Assembly: GCA_021816665.1 (NCBI GenBank)
Contig: JAKAXI010000138.1
Span: forward strand, 1-6,034
Direction of reading: 5' to 3'
DNA: 6,034 bases
From: Bacillota bacterium
GTDB lineage: Bacteria > Bacillota > Bacilli > Alicyclobacillales > Alicyclobacillaceae
Of this stretch, positions 4,998-6,034 are shown one piece after another. Made by a program: the position numbers and the translations under genes. Under the pieces are notes generated by a model. That model searched no databases. It was not told the origin of the DNA and was given only the letters and a program-made list of their open reading frames with translations. Within the stretch, counting starts at the first letter, position 1. Every line of letters starts with the position of its first letter.

Positions 4998-6034
4998 GGC
5001 TCAACCTCCCCAAACAGTCTGCGCAGATAGTCGTTCAACAGGACGCCGTTCGGATCTGCAGTCCGGCGCACCGCCTGGAATGCGTCCCACTTTGGATACT
5101 GAGCGGCAATGTCTGCACCTGCGCGGTAGTGGAGTTTGCCCCAGTGCGGTCGCCCGCCAAAGCGCTTCATAATCGCTTCCACTCCGTGAAAGTAGGATTC
5201 ATAGGGCATACCGCGGTACATGTGCACCGCAATGTAGGCGGAGTCGCGGCCGTAAGCTGGGCTCAGCCAGATGTCGTCGCCGCGCACGAACCGACACTCG
5301 ATGGGGAAGTGGACCGCAATGCGCTCGTGCTCGATGTACTCGAGGACTTCACGGATTGCCTCTGCCATATGCTCGGCTGGGATGTTGTACTCCATCTCGT
5401 TGAAGCGCACGAGTCGCGGTGTCGCAAACAGGCGGTGGCTCCAGTTCACCTCGCGTCCGACGGGCACACTCGACGCTGACAGGCGACTGACCGTGCGCGT
5501 CAGCCCGGGTGCCGTTTTGCAACAGCCGGAGAGGGCGCCGAACACGTAGTTTTCCATCACCACTTTGTTGAAGTAGTCCTTGAACCCATGTTCACTGACG
5601 GGACTGTCCGTACGGTTCATCCGCTTTAATTGCACGGTACGACTGTACGGAAAACAGTAGAACTCGATGTGGCGGTTGTTTTGTTTCAAGTCTTCGAGCT
5701 GGCTGAGGCAGTCTTCGAGCGTCACGCGACTGCTCTCGTAGACCAAACGGTAGGCAGGCATGAGGCGCAAGGTAACCTGTACGATCACGCCGATTGACCC
5801 GAGCGACACCTGCAAAGCGTGGAACAGGTCTGCGTTGTCGTCAGCGGAGCACGTCGTGACTTCGCCGCTGCCGAGGACGGCCGTGATCTGCAGGACCTGT
5901 GTCGCTAGTGTACCGAGTGTGACGCCGGTGCCGTGCGTACCTGTGCTGATGGCGCCAGCGACGGACTGCACGTTGATGTCGCCGAGGTTTTCTTGCGCGA
6001 GACCGTGACTAAACAGCAACTCACCGAGTGCCTT
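4994..6034 (-). CDS. FAD-linked aldonolactone/alditol oxidase-like protein (partial)
   Basis: The visible part is 346 residues; the frame runs open through the right edge, so roughly the first 90 residues (start of the FAD-binding domain, including any flavin-linking His) lie outside. Visible residues 23-37, QSVAGAISTGTHGTG, are the conserved core of the VAO/PCMH-type FAD domain, and 76-92 (SLGSIGVIVQVTLRLMP) close that domain. The rest is the D-arabinono-1,4-lactone oxidase (ALO) domain. It ends with HWGKLHYRAGADIAAQYP from 297 and DPNGVLLNDYLRRLFG near the C-terminus, both family signatures. Relatives oxidise sugar lactones or sugar alcohols with oxygen or another acceptor; ALO, gulonolactone oxidase and alditol oxidase cannot be told apart here. 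The stop TGA overlaps the transporter ATG by 4 bp. Any TTG or ATG at the left of the visible part is internal, since family homology continues to the last base. Confidence 0.87.
   Translation of the reverse strand, partial: KALGELLFSHGLAQENLGDINVQSVAGAISTGTHGTGVTLGTLATQVLQITAVLGSGEVTTCSADDNADLFHALQVSLGSIGVIVQVTLRLMPAYRLVYESSRVTLEDCLSQLEDLKQNNRHIEFYCFPYSRTVQLKRMNRTDSPVSEHGFKDYFNKVVMENYVFGALSGCCKTAPGLTRTVSRLSASSVPVGREVNWSHRLFATPRLVRFNEMEYNIPAEHMAEAIREVLEYIEHERIAVHFPIECRFVRGDDIWLSPAYGRDSAYIAVHMYRGMPYESYFHGVEAIMKRFGGRPHWGKLHYRAGADIAAQYPKWDAFQAVRRTADPNGVLLNDYLRRLFGEVEP

Noticed and set aside
3991..5013. Long alternative minus-strand frame (340 codons) across the MFS gene
   Set aside because: It is Arg/His/Ser-rich without domains, and is a shadow of the well-formed twelve-helix transporter.

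Overview
The window looks like a chromosomal segment of a moderately GC-rich, Gram-positive-type bacterium. Strong GGAGG/AGGAGG ribosome-binding sites precede the intact genes, and protein composition and gene content would fit a thermophilic or acidophilic Bacillales lineage such as Alicyclobacillaceae. That placement is inference from general character, not from a search. The right end cuts through a gene. The left end starts inside a tandem repeat, which is also where an assembly would tend to break.

Layout. Positions 1-164 hold four tandem copies of a 42-bp unit; the two best copies each fold into two adjacent hairpins. Positions 192-897 (minus) are the remains of the C-terminal half of an MFS transporter of the CynX/NimT type, broken by four frame-changing lesions, one of them a 10-bp tandem expansion. 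Small 12-bp and 9-bp tandem repeats lie at its upstream end. Positions 960-1637 (minus) encode a DUF4031 domain joined in frame to a cupin domain, with a good internal ribosome-binding site where a stand-alone cupin would begin. Positions 1799-3148 (plus) encode a membrane glycosyltransferase of the DUF2029/GT87 type. The two genes diverge from a spacer that carries a 29-bp near-perfect palindrome, placed almost symmetrically between two outward-facing -10 elements.

The right half reads leftward on the minus strand: an FAD-linked aldonolactone/alditol oxidase-like enzyme (5' end outside the window), an MFS transporter that overlaps its stop by 4 bp (ATGA), and a 140-residue acidic protein I do not recognise. 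The oxidase and transporter are surely co-translated and plausibly handle the same small molecule. The leader of the 140-residue gene contains a perfect 11-bp inverted repeat whose 3' arm contains its Shine-Dalgarno sequence. A transcript arriving from the transporter gene would hide that site, whereas one starting locally would not.

No RNA gene, CRISPR array, insertion sequence or recognisable defence system is visible. The most interesting items are regulatory or structural: the SD-masking inverted repeat, the symmetric divergent operator with a possibly leaderless gene, and the double-hairpin repeat array.
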